Notes: generated from the letters alone by a model not told the origin. 53,854 bases of DNA from Bacteroidota bacterium (GCA_025350595.1 JANXXP010000378.1:1-53854); one strand, 5' to 3'; positions 36,038-45,597 are shown, counted from the stretch's first letter. Made by a program: numbers and translations.

Positions 36038-37078
36038 ATGCTTCAAACAATTAATAATCTTTTACAGGAAATTTCAGTTTTACTGATAAAAAATTCGGAA
36101 GAACTTGAATCATACCGTTTAAAATATCTCAGTAAAAAAGGAATGATTTCTGCCCTGTTTGATGATTTCAGAAATGTTCCCGGTACAGAAAAAAAAGAAG
36201 TTGGTCAAAAGCTTAATGAATTAAAACAGGAAGCACTTGAAAAATATAACTCTGTAAAGTCCAGCCTTTTAAATACAGAAGATATATCTTCAGAAGTTGA
36301 TCTGAGCCGTCCTTCATTTCCGTACTCAACCGGTTCAAGGCATCCGATATCAATAGTAAGAAATCAGATAATTGATATTTTTTCCCGGATTGGCTTCACA
36401 GTTTCTGAAGGACCCGAGATTGAAGATGATGACCATGTATTTACTAAACTAAACTTTGCTCCTGAGCATCCGGCCAGAGATATGCAGGATACTTTCTATA
36501 TCTCCCGCATTTCCTCAGAAGATTCAAATCCTGAAGATATATTGCTTCGCACTCATACATCATCTGTACAAGTACGTGTAATGCAAAATCAAAAACCGCC
36601 CATCAGAACTATTTCACCAGGCAGGGTTTTTCGTAATGAGGCAATTTCTGCCAGGGCTCATTGCATATTTCACCAGGTTGAAGGTTTGTATATTGATGAA
36701 AATGTATCATTTGCTGATTTGAAACAGACACTTCTCTTCTTTGCCCGGGAAATGTTTGGTGAAGAAACAGAGATCAGGTTAAGACCATCATATTTTCCAT
36801 TTACCGAACCTTCTGCAGAAATGGATGTTAGTTGCAAGATCTGCGGCGGAGGAGGATGCAATGTTTGCAAACACACCGGATGGCTTGAAATATTAGGTTG
36901 CGGAATGGTTCATCCTAATGTTCTGGAATCATGCAACATAGATAGTAATAAATATACAGGATTCGCATTTGGAATGGGTATTGAACGACTTACAATGTTA
37001 AAATATCAGGTAAATGATCTTCGGCTTTATTTTGAAAATGATATGAGATTCCTTGATCAATTTAAAACAGCATTTTAG
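36038..37078 (+). CDS. pheS: Phenylalanyl-tRNA synthetase alpha subunit
   Basis: Charges tRNA-Phe together with PheT (not in this window). It has an N-terminal coiled-coil tRNA-binding arm (1-90) and a class II core with motif 2 PGRVFRNEAISARAH and motif 3 GFAFGMGIERLTML. The GPEIEDDDHVFTKLN segment is typical. A CKICGGGGCNVCK insert looks like a zinc site, which many bacterial PheS proteins of this type carry. At 346 aa it is full length. Confidence 0.97.
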   Translation: MLQTINNLLQEISVLLIKNSEELESYRLKYLSKKGMISALFDDFRNVPGTEKKEVGQKLNELKQEALEKYNSVKSSLLNTEDISSEVDLSRPSFPYSTGSRHPISIVRNQIIDIFSRIGFTVSEGPEIEDDDHVFTKLNFAPEHPARDMQDTFYISRISSEDSNPEDILLRTHTSSVQVRVMQNQKPPIRTISPGRVFRNEAISARAHCIFHQVEGLYIDENVSFADLKQTLLFFAREMFGEETEIRLRPSYFPFTEPSAEMDVSCKICGGGGCNVCKHTGWLEILGCGMVHPNVLESCNIDSNKYTGFAFGMGIERLTMLKYQVNDLRLYFENDMRFLDQFKTAF

Positions 37079-37137
37079 TATAATTGAATAAATTTCAAGA
37101 ATAGTATCAATATTTGCAATTAACATAATCTCAGGAA

Positions 37138-37848
37138 ATGAAACAGCCAGATATACATATTCCGCTGTGTGATAAATGTTCTCTTGAATCAGGATCAATT
37201 TTCAAGTATCTCACAGCTGATGAAGTTGCAACATTAAATTTTGAAAAAGATTTCCGTCAATATAAAAGAGGTATGCTTCTTTACCAGGAAGGGAACCGGA
37301 TAAGTGGTTTCTTTTGCGTTAACAGTGGCATTATTAAAGTTTTTAAGACCGGATTTGACGGTAAAGAGCAGATAATCCGTTTTGCAAAAAAAGGTGATAT
37401 AATTGCTTACCGTAGTGTTCTAAGTAATGAGTTAGCATGCACTTCTGCCAAAGTAATTGAAGATTGTCAGGTTTGTTTTATCCCATCAGAAATACTAGTA
37501 TCGTTCATAAAAACAAATCCTGCCTATGCTCTTGAATTATTAAAACTCGCCTGTCACGAATTAGGTGAAGCAAATTCATTTATTACTGACATAGCTCAAA
37601 AAACGGTCAGGGAACGTCTTGCGGAAGTACTATTGTTTCTTGTTGCGGACTTTGGTCTTGACGATCAGCATTTTCTTAATATTTCTCTTACACGTGAAGA
37701 GCTTGCGAACATTGTTGGCACTGCAACAGAATCAGTTATAAGGCTTTTATCAGAATTTAAATCAGATAAACTTGTAGAACTTAACGGCAGAAAAATTAAG
37801 ATTATAAACGCTGCAGGTCTAGAAAAAATCAGTAATGTCTTTAATTAA
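37138..37848 (+). CDS. Crp/Fnr family transcriptional regulator
   Basis: A 236-aa regulator with a cyclic-nucleotide-binding-like beta-roll (about 30-130), a dimerisation helix, and a C-terminal helix-turn-helix (LTREELANIVGTATESVIRLL). The N-terminus carries CDKC (C11, C14), with more cysteines later (FFCVNSG, ELACTS, EDCQVC), so an FNR-like iron-sulfur or thiol sensor is possible; the spacing does not match E. coli FNR exactly. No cAMP-contact motif is evident. Its position, separate from respiratory genes, gives no direct target. Confidence 0.88.
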   Translation: MKQPDIHIPLCDKCSLESGSIFKYLTADEVATLNFEKDFRQYKRGMLLYQEGNRISGFFCVNSGIIKVFKTGFDGKEQIIRFAKKGDIIAYRSVLSNELACTSAKVIEDCQVCFIPSEILVSFIKTNPAYALELLKLACHELGEANSFITDIAQKTVRERLAEVLLFLVADFGLDDQHFLNISLTREELANIVGTATESVIRLLSEFKSDKLVELNGRKIKIINAAGLEKISNVFN

Positions 37849-37868
37849 TCTTCACGAATAAATATTTT

Positions 37869-38894
37869 TCAAAAAAGAGAGCCCGGCATATTCTGGCCAA
37901 ATTGTTTACCCAGGTGTTTATATGCGTGTTCTGTAGCTTCGCGGCCCCTGGGAGTCCTCTTAAGATAACCCTCTTTAATCAAAAAGGGTTCATAGACCTC
38001 TTCGATAGTTCCGCTTTCCTCACCAACTGCTGTTGATATAGTTGATAAGCCCACTGGTCCCCCATTGAATTTATCGATAATTACTGAAAGAATTCTATTA
38101 TCCATTTCATCGAGTCCGTTCTGATCAATGTTAAGGGCTTTTAATCCATACCTTGTAATTTCCAGATCAATTTCTCCGGAGCCAACAACCTGGGCAAAAT
38201 CTCTAACTCTTCTAAGCAATGCGTTTGCAATACGCGGAGTCCCTCTGCTTCTTCGTGCTATTTCGACAGCAGCATCTTCATGAATGGCAATATTAAGGAT
38301 CCCTGCAGATCGTTTAACAATACCTGTCAGAATTTCGTGATCATAATATTCAAGATGAAATTTGATTCCGAATCTTGCTCTTAGAGGACTTGTAAGCAAC
38401 CCTGACCGGGTTGTTGCGCCTATGAGAGTAAAACTATTAAGCGTCAACTGGACGGACCTTGCGCTGGGTCCCTTATCAATCATAATATCTATCTGGAAAT
38501 CTTCCATCGCGGAGTAAAGATATTCTTCAACAATAGGGCTTAGTCTATGAATTTCATCAATGAAAAGAACATCACCTTCCTGAAGATTAGTCAGCAGACC
38601 TGCGAGATCTCCGGGCTTATCAAGCACCGGACCTGATGTTACCCTCAGGTTAACCTGTAACTCGTTGGCGATTATTGTGGCAAGAGTCGTTTTCCCGAGT
38701 CCTGGGGGCCCATGCAACAAAACATGATCAAGAGATTCTCCTCTTTGTTTAGCCGCAGTGACAAAAACAACCAGATTTTCCATCAGCTGCTTCTGTCCTT
38801 TGAAATCACTGAAACTTAATGGTCTGAGTTGCTTTTCAAATTCCTTATCTGTAACAGAAATATTATCTTTTCGTATATTAATGTTTTCTTCCAT
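37869..38894 (-). CDS. ruvB: Holliday junction DNA helicase RuvB
   Basis: AAA+ motor that drives branch migration of Holliday junctions with RuvA. Walker [13 protein letters not shown] (62-72), Walker B FIDEIHRL, sensor 1 [10 protein letters not shown], the arginine finger in [10 protein letters not shown] and a C-terminal winged helix ([20 protein letters not shown]). At 341 aa it is full length. It follows the MORN-repeat gene on the same strand with 12 nt between. Confidence 0.97.
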   Translation of the reverse strand: MEENINIRKDNISVTDKEFEKQLRPLSFSDFKGQKQLMENLVVFVTAAKQRGESLDHVLLHGPPGLGKTTLATIIANELQVNLRVTSGPVLDKPGDLAGLLTNLQEGDVLFIDEIHRLSPIVEEYLYSAMEDFQIDIMIDKGPSARSVQLTLNSFTLIGATTRSGLLTSPLRARFGIKFHLEYYDHEILTGIVKRSAGILNIAIHEDAAVEIARRSRGTPRIANALLRRVRDFAQVVGSGEIDLEITRYGLKALNIDQNGLDEMDNRILSVIIDKFNGGPVGLSTISTAVGEESGTIEEVYEPFLIKEGYLKRTPRGREATEHAYKHLGKQFGQNMPGSLF

Positions 38895-38906
38895 GAAGCA
38901 AAGTAA

Positions 38907-40458
38907 CTATTTAATCAACTTAACATCGCTTTCCGGAAGCTTAATTCTTACACCATTGATACTAACTTCCATATCATTCTTATAAGCAATAAGGAGCAGG
39001 GGGGTTCCTTTATCACTATATTTTACCCAGGTTTTTTCCCTTATTCCCATCTGAAAATATTGTTCTTCTTCCAATTTTCCATTCTCAAAATAAAAAGTTT
39101 GTTTACCATCAGGATTTCCCTGTACAAAGGCACCCTTAAACTTTAACTTTCCGTTTGAATAATATGATTTCCATGTTCCGTCTTTTAGGCCAATTATAAA
39201 TTTTCCTTCTTCTGTAATATCCCCGGATTTAAACTTCCATTCTCCATTCCTTTCTCCATCAGAATATTCTCCCTGTGCAATAATCTCACCTGTTAAAGAA
39301 TATTCCGTACTGGCACCATCCCGTTGACCCTGAAAATATTCTTCTTCTCTCAGAATTTCACCATTATCATAGTACCATTTCCAGAGGCCATCCGGTCGGC
39401 CATTATTATATGAACCTGTTTGTTCTGCCTTTTCAAAGTTGTTATAAAACTTCCAAATTCCAGAGCGCCTATTATCTGTATATTGTCCTTCAGCCTGTAC
39501 TTTTCCATTTGGAAAATAATCCTTCCATTTACCATTTCGATTACCAGCTTCATCAATAATACCTTCCGAAACTATTAACCCGTTATCGGTATACATAAAT
39601 GCATTTTTTACCTTTCTGTCCTTAGTATATTCCCTATGTATTCCAACTGGAACTTTATTACGATAGGGTCCGCTATAAATAAGATTCCCATTCTGATCAT
39701 GCTTATTAACTATTTCTATATCCGGCTCATCTTCAACTTTTGATTTGACAATTGCACCGTTCTCATATAGCATTGTAAGAACAAGTTTTCCTTTTAGATC
39801 ATATTCTTTACAATACCCATGTAAAAGATCATCTTTAAAAGATTTCTCTGATTTTATTGACCCGTTGGGATAGAACTCTTTCCAGCCTCCCTGTTTTAAT
39901 CCCTTATTGTCGCTTCTGTTAATTCTCTCCCTGCTTACAAGAAAATCATTATTATATTCAAGCAGAGTAATTAAATTTCCTTCTTTATCATATTCCTTTG
40001 ACAAACCCTCTTTTTTACCCCCATTATACGCTATTGTCTGTTGAATTTTCCCATCAGGAAAGTAAATAAATGCAGTTCCTTCCTTTTTATCGCCTGCAAA
40101 AAGTTCTTTTGTCCATAAGTAAAGTCCTTTTGAAGGATCTTTCTTATATTTGTAATACCACCCGTTCTTTTTACCAATCAAATAATTGATCTTTTCAGCC
40201 GTATCACCTGCCTGATCATAGAAGATCCAAATACTGTCAAGCATAAAATTAGTTCTTCTTATCAGATTTTTTAATACCGGTAACATAATAACTTTTCCAG
40301 AATCCATCAGGCATTCCATTTTTAATCAGTCCTTCGCTCGAAACCGAGTTATTAGGATACTTGAAAATATGATACCCATCCTGTTTCACAGTATTATCCT
40401 GGGCAGTACAGATTTTAAATATTAAAATAATAACAATAAATAAATTAACTTTTTTCAT
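38907..40458 (-). pseudogene. MORN/YwqK-type repeat protein gene with a frameshift
   Basis: Two ORFs in different frames join to one protein. The first, 40458-40249, gives a signal peptide (VNLFIVIILIFKICTAQ) and the start of the repeats, ending NGMPDGFWKSYYVTGIKKSDKKN then stop. The second frame carries on at once with RTNFMLDSIWIFYDQAG and about 14 more repeats of the type NG...G.WK.YY.NG to 38907. Removing one base in the A-rich stretch at about 40250-40272 (A6 run and GATAAGAAGAAC) restores one reading frame of about 515 codons. MORN-type repeats of this kind are exported in Bacteroidota; their function is unknown. The rest of the second frame is intact, so the lesion is recent, a sequencing error, or a genuine shift. 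Confidence 0.8.
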
Positions 40459-40461
40459 TCG

Positions 40462-41415
40462 TTAAAGACCAAGTTTTTCAGATATTTCCATCATTCTTTT
40501 TATCGGCTTCCGGGCTTTAATCAACAAATCCTTTTCAAGCAAAATCTCAGGTTTTTCGTTTTTAAGACAATTGTAAACTTTTTCTATCGTTACTAATTTC
40601 ATAAAGCTGCATTCACTACAACCACATGTAGAATCGCGAGGAGGAGCAGGAATAAAGATTTTATCAGGATTTATCTTTTTCATCTGGTGTATAATACCTC
40701 CTTCTGTTGCAATAATATAACTAGTACTACTATCATTTTTTGTGAATTGCAACAAAGCAGAAGTTGAACCAATAAAATCAGCAATCATTCGTACCGGAAG
40801 TTCACATTCGGGATGAACAATAATTTTCGCTGATGGGTTTTCTCCTTTTAATTTTAAAATTGCTTCAAGAGAGAATTCTTCATGTACGTGGCAGGTCCCA
40901 TTCCAGATAATCATATCTCTTCCTGTTTTGTTAAGAATATAATTACCAAGATTCCTGTCAGGAGCAAATAATATTTTTTCATTCGCCGGAAGTGATTCAA
41001 CTATCTGAACTGCATTAGATGAAGTACAAATTATATCAGACAATGCTTTAATCTCTGCTGAAGTATTTACATATGAAATGACAGTTCTGCCAGGATTTTC
41101 CTTAATAAACTTTTCAAAATCTTTTGGTTTACACGAATCTGCCAGAGAGCAACCAGCATTAAGATCAGGAAGAATAACTTTCTTTTCAGGAGCCAGAATT
41201 TTAGCCGTTTCTGCCATAAATTTTACTCCTGCAAACAATATTATGTCGGCGTTATTTGAAGCAGCTTTTTGAGAAAGAGCAAGACTATCACCCACAAAAT
41301 CAGCAATATCCTGAATATCATCTGTTTGATAATAATGAGCAAGAATGATAGCATTTTTTTCTGCTTTCATTCTCCCTATTTCTTCTATATAATTTTCTGT
41401 AGATTGCGTTTTCAT
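40462..41415 (-). CDS. nadA: Quinolinate synthase
   Basis: Makes quinolinate from iminoaspartate and dihydroxyacetone phosphate in NAD synthesis. The [4Fe-4S] cysteines appear in AGCSLADSC (C89 region), NGTCHVHE and DSTCGCSECSFM. ILAHYYQTDDIQDIADFVGDS at the N-terminus is the conserved substrate-binding block. At 317 aa it is normal length. It ends 3 nt before the MORN-repeat gene start. nadB and nadC are not in this window. Confidence 0.96.
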   Translation of the reverse strand: MKTQSTENYIEEIGRMKAEKNAIILAHYYQTDDIQDIADFVGDSLALSQKAASNNADIILFAGVKFMAETAKILAPEKKVILPDLNAGCSLADSCKPKDFEKFIKENPGRTVISYVNTSAEIKALSDIICTSSNAVQIVESLPANEKILFAPDRNLGNYILNKTGRDMIIWNGTCHVHEEFSLEAILKLKGENPSAKIIVHPECELPVRMIADFIGSTSALLQFTKNDSSTSYIIATEGGIIHQMKKINPDKIFIPAPPRDSTCGCSECSFMKLVTIEKVYNCLKNEKPEILLEKDLLIKARKPIKRMMEISEKLGL

Positions 41416-41965
41416 TATGACTTTAAAGATAAGTAAGTAAACATATAAACGAAATCAATATTGGAATATTGATTTTCCTTCATGACCATTTCACATTTAT
41501 TATTAACATTATAATATTCTTATATTTTAATATTAAATTTATTTATGATGATAATGATATGCTGTTAATTGTGTTGATTAAAAAAACAGATTTCTGTTGT
41601 TTTTCTCATCATTACAACTGAGCCAACATCTTTTCAACAGCTCAAAAAACATACCGTTTTTGAGAATCAGCGGATTAGTAAACTAATTAACAATTGTTGA
41701 TAACACATTGTTGATATATTAAGTTAATCAAAAGTAAAATTATTAAGGTTTATTTAAAGTTGATATTTTGACTTTTTTTTATTATAACTTTTTTTCAGGT
41801 AGCTAAACAAGGCTTCAAAATATTAAAATTGTTAACAAAGCGCGAGTTTTAAAATTTAATTATATTTTGTTTACATGTTATTAACAAACAATTGTTCAGT
41901 TGATTTGTTAATCAAATATATTAATTTGCGATCTGTTTCAAAAACCCCAATAAAAAATCAAACGT
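41416..41965. other. AT-rich intergenic region with DnaA-box-like sites, candidate oriC
   Basis: A 550-bp gap, the most AT-rich stretch I noticed in the window. It holds several 9-mers near the DnaA box TTATCCACA: TTATCAACA at 41695-41703 (minus, one mismatch), ATATCAACA at 41709-41717 (minus), TAATCAACA at 41572-41580 (minus), and TTATTAACA at 41500-41508 and 41878-41886 (plus). A T-rich unwinding-type stretch lies at about 41760-41800, and TTGTTAACAA is at 41829-41838. No ORF of note. The neighbourhood of mnmG and parS fits an origin-proximal location, but AT-rich DNA gives such matches by chance. Confidence 0.35.
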
Positions 41966-42412
41966 TTGAAAAAGAAAAAGATAGCAATAGTCTCAGATCA
42001 TGCCGGATATTTTTTAAAGGAAAAAATATTAAGATATCTGATAAAGGAAGGGCAAGAGGTTAAAGATTTTGGTTGTTCGTCCGAAGAAACAGTAGATTAT
42101 CCTGATTATGGTCATCCTTTGGCAAATGCTGTTTCAGCGGGTGATTATGAGCTGGGGATATCTATTTGTGGTACGGGTAATGGAATTAATATGGTTGTTA
42201 ATAAACATCCCGGAATAAGAAGTGCTTTGTGCTGGAACGAAGAGATAAGTCGTTTGGCGAGGGCACATAACGACGCAAATATCTGTGCATTACCCGGAAG
42301 ATTTATTTCTGAATCGGAAGCATATCTGATAGTCAGAACATTTATTGACACAACTTTTGAAGGAGGCCGACACAAGAAGAGAATAGATAAAATATCATTA
42401 AAAATGTATTAG
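41966..42412 (+). CDS. rpiB: Ribose 5-phosphate isomerase B
   Basis: Interconverts ribose 5-phosphate and ribulose 5-phosphate. Motifs: SDHAGYFLKE (D11, H12), DYPDYGHPLA, and the active-site CGTGNGINMVVNKHPGIRSALC with catalytic C68. At 148 aa it is typical. The only reasonable start is TTG at 41966, because an in-frame stop lies five codons upstream and no ATG precedes the conserved KKIAIVSDHAG. No Shine-Dalgarno is seen. It is followed by the Rrf2 gene after 1 nt. Confidence 0.95.
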   Translation: MKKKKIAIVSDHAGYFLKEKILRYLIKEGQEVKDFGCSSEETVDYPDYGHPLANAVSAGDYELGISICGTGNGINMVVNKHPGIRSALCWNEEISRLARAHNDANICALPGRFISESEAYLIVRTFIDTTFEGGRHKKRIDKISLKMY

Positions 42413-42413
42413 T

Positions 42414-42854
42414 ATGCTTTCAAATTCATGCAGATATGGAATCAGGGCGGTCATATATTTAGCAAGTCAGCCTGTGGCGAACGGTAAAACAGGCATAAAA
42501 AAAATAAGTAATGATCTTGATCTTCCCGCCCCCTTTCTTGCAAAGATTCTTCAGCAACTTGCAAAGCAAAAAATTCTCAGTTCATCCAAAGGACCTCATG
42601 GTGGGTTTTCATTATTAATGGATCCAAAAAAGATAACAGTTCTTGATATTGTAAATTCAATTGACGGGAGTGATATTTTTACAAATTGTGTGATGCACAA
42701 CGGATCATGCGAATCAGTAGGCGCCGAAAAAAAAACATGCCCGCTTCATGAAGATTATTCTAAAACCAGGGAAAATCTTATAAAATTATTTAGTAGTAAA
42801 ACAATTTTTGAAATGGTAACAAGGGCAAATAGTAATGACCTTATCGCTATCTGA
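42414..42854 (+). CDS. Rrf2 family transcriptional regulator, probable Fe-S sensor
   Basis: A 146-aa winged-helix regulator: YGIRAVIYLA, DLPAPFLAKILQQLAKQKIL (recognition helix region), and the wing GPHGGF. Three cysteines at C92, C99 and C109 (NCVMHNGSCE, KTCPLH) are placed as in the Fe-S-binding members IscR and NsrR, although the spacings are longer than in IscR. It is translated right after rpiB (1-nt gap) and overlaps the convergent vanZ gene by 8 nt. Targets unknown; iron-sulfur or nitrosative-stress response are the main options. Confidence 0.87.
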   Translation: MLSNSCRYGIRAVIYLASQPVANGKTGIKKISNDLDLPAPFLAKILQQLAKQKILSSSKGPHGGFSLLMDPKKITVLDIVNSIDGSDIFTNCVMHNGSCESVGAEKKTCPLHEDYSKTRENLIKLFSSKTIFEMVTRANSNDLIAI

Positions 42855-43281
42855 CAGAAGTTTTTATAAAGGGTTTAATCCACAACCAGACTAAAATTGA
42901 AAGTACAATACCTGTTGAATTAGCCATTACATCGTAAATACTTGCATAACGACTGACGGTTAATACACCCTGTAAGATTTCCATTAAAACTCCATAGAAA
43001 AAAGGAATAAGAGCCAGCAATAATAACTGTTTATTCGATATTATTCTTTTCCTGTTATCAAATATTATTGCGGACATAAACCCAAAATACATAAAGAGAT
43101 GTACCAGTTTATCCAGGTTAGGGATATCAGAATAAGGGACATTTTTAAATGTGTCGGAGCTGGCGAAGCTAAGATAAAGTATAATCAATGCCACCAATAT
43201 TGAGGATATATTCCTTTTTATCATTTTTAAAGTTTGGTGCAAAATTAAATAATTAAGTGGTTTTTTATTTATAATTTTCAT
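42847..43281 (-). CDS. VanZ-like membrane protein
   Basis: A 144-aa protein with four membrane helices and VanZ-family features: LDKLVHLFMYFGFM and the EILQGVLTVSRYASIYDVMANSTG motif. VanZ relatives can alter sensitivity to lipoglycopeptides, but most members have no known role. The start may be 43281 or the internal ATG at 43224 (MIKRNISS). It overlaps the Rrf2 gene end to end and is divergent from hemW with only 16 nt between. Confidence 0.85.
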   Translation of the reverse strand: MKIINKKPLNYLILHQTLKMIKRNISSILVALIILYLSFASSDTFKNVPYSDIPNLDKLVHLFMYFGFMSAIIFDNRKRIISNKQLLLLALIPFFYGVLMEILQGVLTVSRYASIYDVMANSTGIVLSILVWLWIKPFIKTSVR

Positions 43282-43297
43282 GATTGTATTTTAAAGG

Positions 43298-44434
43298 ATG
43301 GCAGGGATATATATTCACATACCATTTTGTAAGAAGCTCTGTTTTTATTGTGATTTCTATCATGTAATTACATCTGAACAGAACTCAGTATTTGTTGAAG
43401 CTCTCCTTAAGGAAACTGAATTACGGAAGGATTATCTGGAAGACGAAACCGTTTCCACTATATATATTGGAGGAGGCACCCCGTCTGTGTTTTCAATTAA
43501 AGAGCTCAGCGATATTCTTAATGAAATAAATAAGTTTTTCAGCGTTGAAGAAAATTGCGAAATCACAATAGAACTGAACCCTGATGATGTCAATCAGAAT
43601 TACATGGAGGGTCTGAAGAAACTGAATATAAACAGGATCAGTTTAGGGGTTCAATCGTGGAGAGATCCGGATCTTAAAATGTTAAACAGAAGACATAATT
43701 CAGAACAGGCAGCGGCAGCTCTTTCAGAAGTTTTTAATGCCGGGTTTAACAATGTAACAATTGATCTGATTTACGGAATTCCGGGAATGACAGTTAAGGA
43801 ATGGTCCTCAAATCTTGATATAGCCTTCTCTTTTGACATAAAACATTTGTCGGCATATCATCTGACCATAGAACCGGGAACGGTATTTGGAAAGATGCTG
43901 GAGAAAGGACATTTTACAGAGATTGATGAGAACGAGAGTAATGCACAGTTTAATACACTGATTGAAAAGGCAGAATCAGCCGGGTTTATTCATTATGAGA
44001 TTTCAAATTTCGGTAAACCGGGATATTTCTCAAAACATAATTCCAACTACTGGAAACAGATCAATTACCTGGGGCTAGGTCCTTCGGCACATTCATTTAA
44101 CGGATATTCGAGGCAGTGGAATATCAGGAATCTGAATGGTTATATTAAAGCTATAAATAGCGGAAAATCATTTTTTGAGAAAGAAGAACTTGACGCAAAA
44201 GCCAGGTTTAATGAATATATCATGACATCACTTCGAACTATGTGGGGAATTGATCTTGAATACATCGAGACAACTTTTGAAAAAGAGGGATATGATTATG
44301 TTGTAAATTTGTCAGGCAAATTTAAAAATTATGGGTTGATGAAACAGGAGAAGAACAGCCTGATACTTACAAATCAGGGAAAAATGATCTCAGACAATAT
44401 TATTTCTGAATTTATGATGCCATCAGAAGACTAG
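43298..44434 (+). CDS. hemW: Heme chaperone HemW (radical SAM)
   Basis: Radical SAM protein once annotated as oxygen-independent coproporphyrinogen III oxidase, now known as a heme chaperone. The cluster motif is FCKKLCFYCDF (C11, C15, C18), without the fourth Cys present in true HemN. Also visible are YIGGGTPSV and GVQSWRDPDLKMLNRRH. The C-terminal HemN domain is complete at 378 aa. It abuts the convergent coiled-coil gene with no spacer. Confidence 0.93.
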   Translation: MAGIYIHIPFCKKLCFYCDFYHVITSEQNSVFVEALLKETELRKDYLEDETVSTIYIGGGTPSVFSIKELSDILNEINKFFSVEENCEITIELNPDDVNQNYMEGLKKLNINRISLGVQSWRDPDLKMLNRRHNSEQAAAALSEVFNAGFNNVTIDLIYGIPGMTVKEWSSNLDIAFSFDIKHLSAYHLTIEPGTVFGKMLEKGHFTEIDENESNAQFNTLIEKAESAGFIHYEISNFGKPGYFSKHNSNYWKQINYLGLGPSAHSFNGYSRQWNIRNLNGYIKAINSGKSFFEKEELDAKARFNEYIMTSLRTMWGIDLEYIETTFEKEGYDYVVNLSGKFKNYGLMKQEKNSLILTNQGKMISDNIISEFMMPSED

Positions 44435-45352
44435 TTACTTTTTTGACAGCATAAAATTTGTGCGTCCGATGATATTATCCTCAAGGTATAGTTCTACACT
44501 GTAATTACCAACAATAAAATCGCCGGTATTATCAAGATAGATACACATTTCAATATCCTGATTCATGTAATCAACTGCACGGCTAGCGGAATAGATAGTT
44601 TTGTTTCCCTTATATTCAAAAAGGTTATCGGGACTGCTGGTAATTACCAGAGAGTCGGGTCGGATCACCCGCATAAAAACTTCTTTTGGCCCTGATTTCG
44701 CAAGAGCATTCTCGCGCAGGGTAAAACAGATCCTGAGTTTATCGAGAAGACCAATACGGGTTGTTTCTTTTCTCTTTTTGTTAAGAGAAGCTGCAACGAT
44801 ATCTTTGGCCTGAATAACAGAGGCAATCTCAACTTTTGTACTTAGTTCCTCTTTTACTTTTGAGAGTTGAGTATTCGTATTTCTGACTTTGCTTATCTGT
44901 TGACGTATTTCGGTATTTTCAGTTGAAAGAACTTTATTTCTAGTGTTTAAAGAGTCGATCTGAACAATATAGCTTTTCATTATGTCCCGCATTGTTGTGA
45001 TCTCACTCTTGTATTTTATTATAAGCTGGGCGTTGGATGCGTTTATCGTTAATAACTGAACGATCCTTGTTTTTTCCTTTTGCATTACGGAATTAAGACT
45101 ATCGTTATTCGTTTTAAGAGTATCATAAGCTACAACCATGAGCCTTAATTCATGGGCAAGGGAGTCTTTTTCCTGAGTCAGAACAGTCTCCATCTCAACC
45201 ATTTGATTTCCCATTTTGGTTTTCTGGTCGTAATACATAAAGATTAAAAAAATCAAGGCCCCGGCCAGAATAATTGATATGGCAATCAATGCGAACGGAG
45301 TGTTCTTTTTTGTTTCCGGTTCTGATGAAGAAATATTATCGGTGTCTGTCAT
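44435..45352 (-). CDS. Membrane-anchored coiled-coil protein of unknown function
   Basis: A 305-aa protein: a short N-terminal cytoplasmic segment, one membrane helix (about 20-42, FALIAISIILAGALIFLIF), a coiled coil from about 50 to 190 with many Leu/Lys/Glu heptads, and a C-terminal domain of about 110 residues with strand-like segments (KEVFMRVIRPDSLVI, CIYLDNTGDFIVGNYSVELYL). No enzyme motif is visible. A structural or envelope role is likely. Its stop touches the hemW stop. Confidence 0.8.
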   Translation of the reverse strand: MTDTDNISSSEPETKKNTPFALIAISIILAGALIFLIFMYYDQKTKMGNQMVEMETVLTQEKDSLAHELRLMVVAYDTLKTNNDSLNSVMQKEKTRIVQLLTINASNAQLIIKYKSEITTMRDIMKSYIVQIDSLNTRNKVLSTENTEIRQQISKVRNTNTQLSKVKEELSTKVEIASVIQAKDIVAASLNKKRKETTRIGLLDKLRICFTLRENALAKSGPKEVFMRVIRPDSLVITSSPDNLFEYKGNKTIYSASRAVDYMNQDIEMCIYLDNTGDFIVGNYSVELYLEDNIIGRTNFMLSKK

Positions 45353-45484
45353 TTATGCTGGTGAGTTTAAATATTTTGAATGCAAAAATAGTAATATCCC
45401 GGTAATATTAACAATATCATAATCAACCAATAAATGATCAAAGTACAATAGTGCAGGTATAAGGGATATTTCTGAAATCCATTA

Positions 45485-45541
45485 ACCACAAAGGGCGCTA
45501 AGTCCCGATAGCTATCGGGATTACGCAAAGATCGCAAAGAG
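45485..45541. repeat. REP-like element with an 18-bp perfect palindrome
   Basis: In the 245-bp gap between the coiled-coil and patatin genes, TCCCGATAGCTATCGGGA (45503-45520) is a perfect palindrome. It is flanked by CCACAAAGGGCGCTAAG on the left and TTACGCAAAGATCGCAAAG on the right, which repeat a CGC(A/T)AAG unit. From memory, CCGATAGCTATCGG-type palindromes with CACAAAG-like flanks recur in Bacteroidota genomes. Only one copy lies in this window, so the repeat status is inferred. Confidence 0.55.
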
Positions 45542-45597
45542 CTGAAACTCTAAATATTAATTTTGTGTGTGTTGCCACATCTTTGAGAATTTTGCGA

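Noticed and set aside
37686-37701. Third CACGTG-containing parS-like site (TCTTACACGTGAAGAG)
   Set aside because: It lies inside the Crp/Fnr coding sequence and mismatches the outer parS positions.
40249-40458. Separate 69-aa secreted protein
   Set aside because: Its C-terminal residues continue the repeat pattern of the next frame, so it is the N-terminus of the frameshifted MORN-type gene, not a gene of its own.
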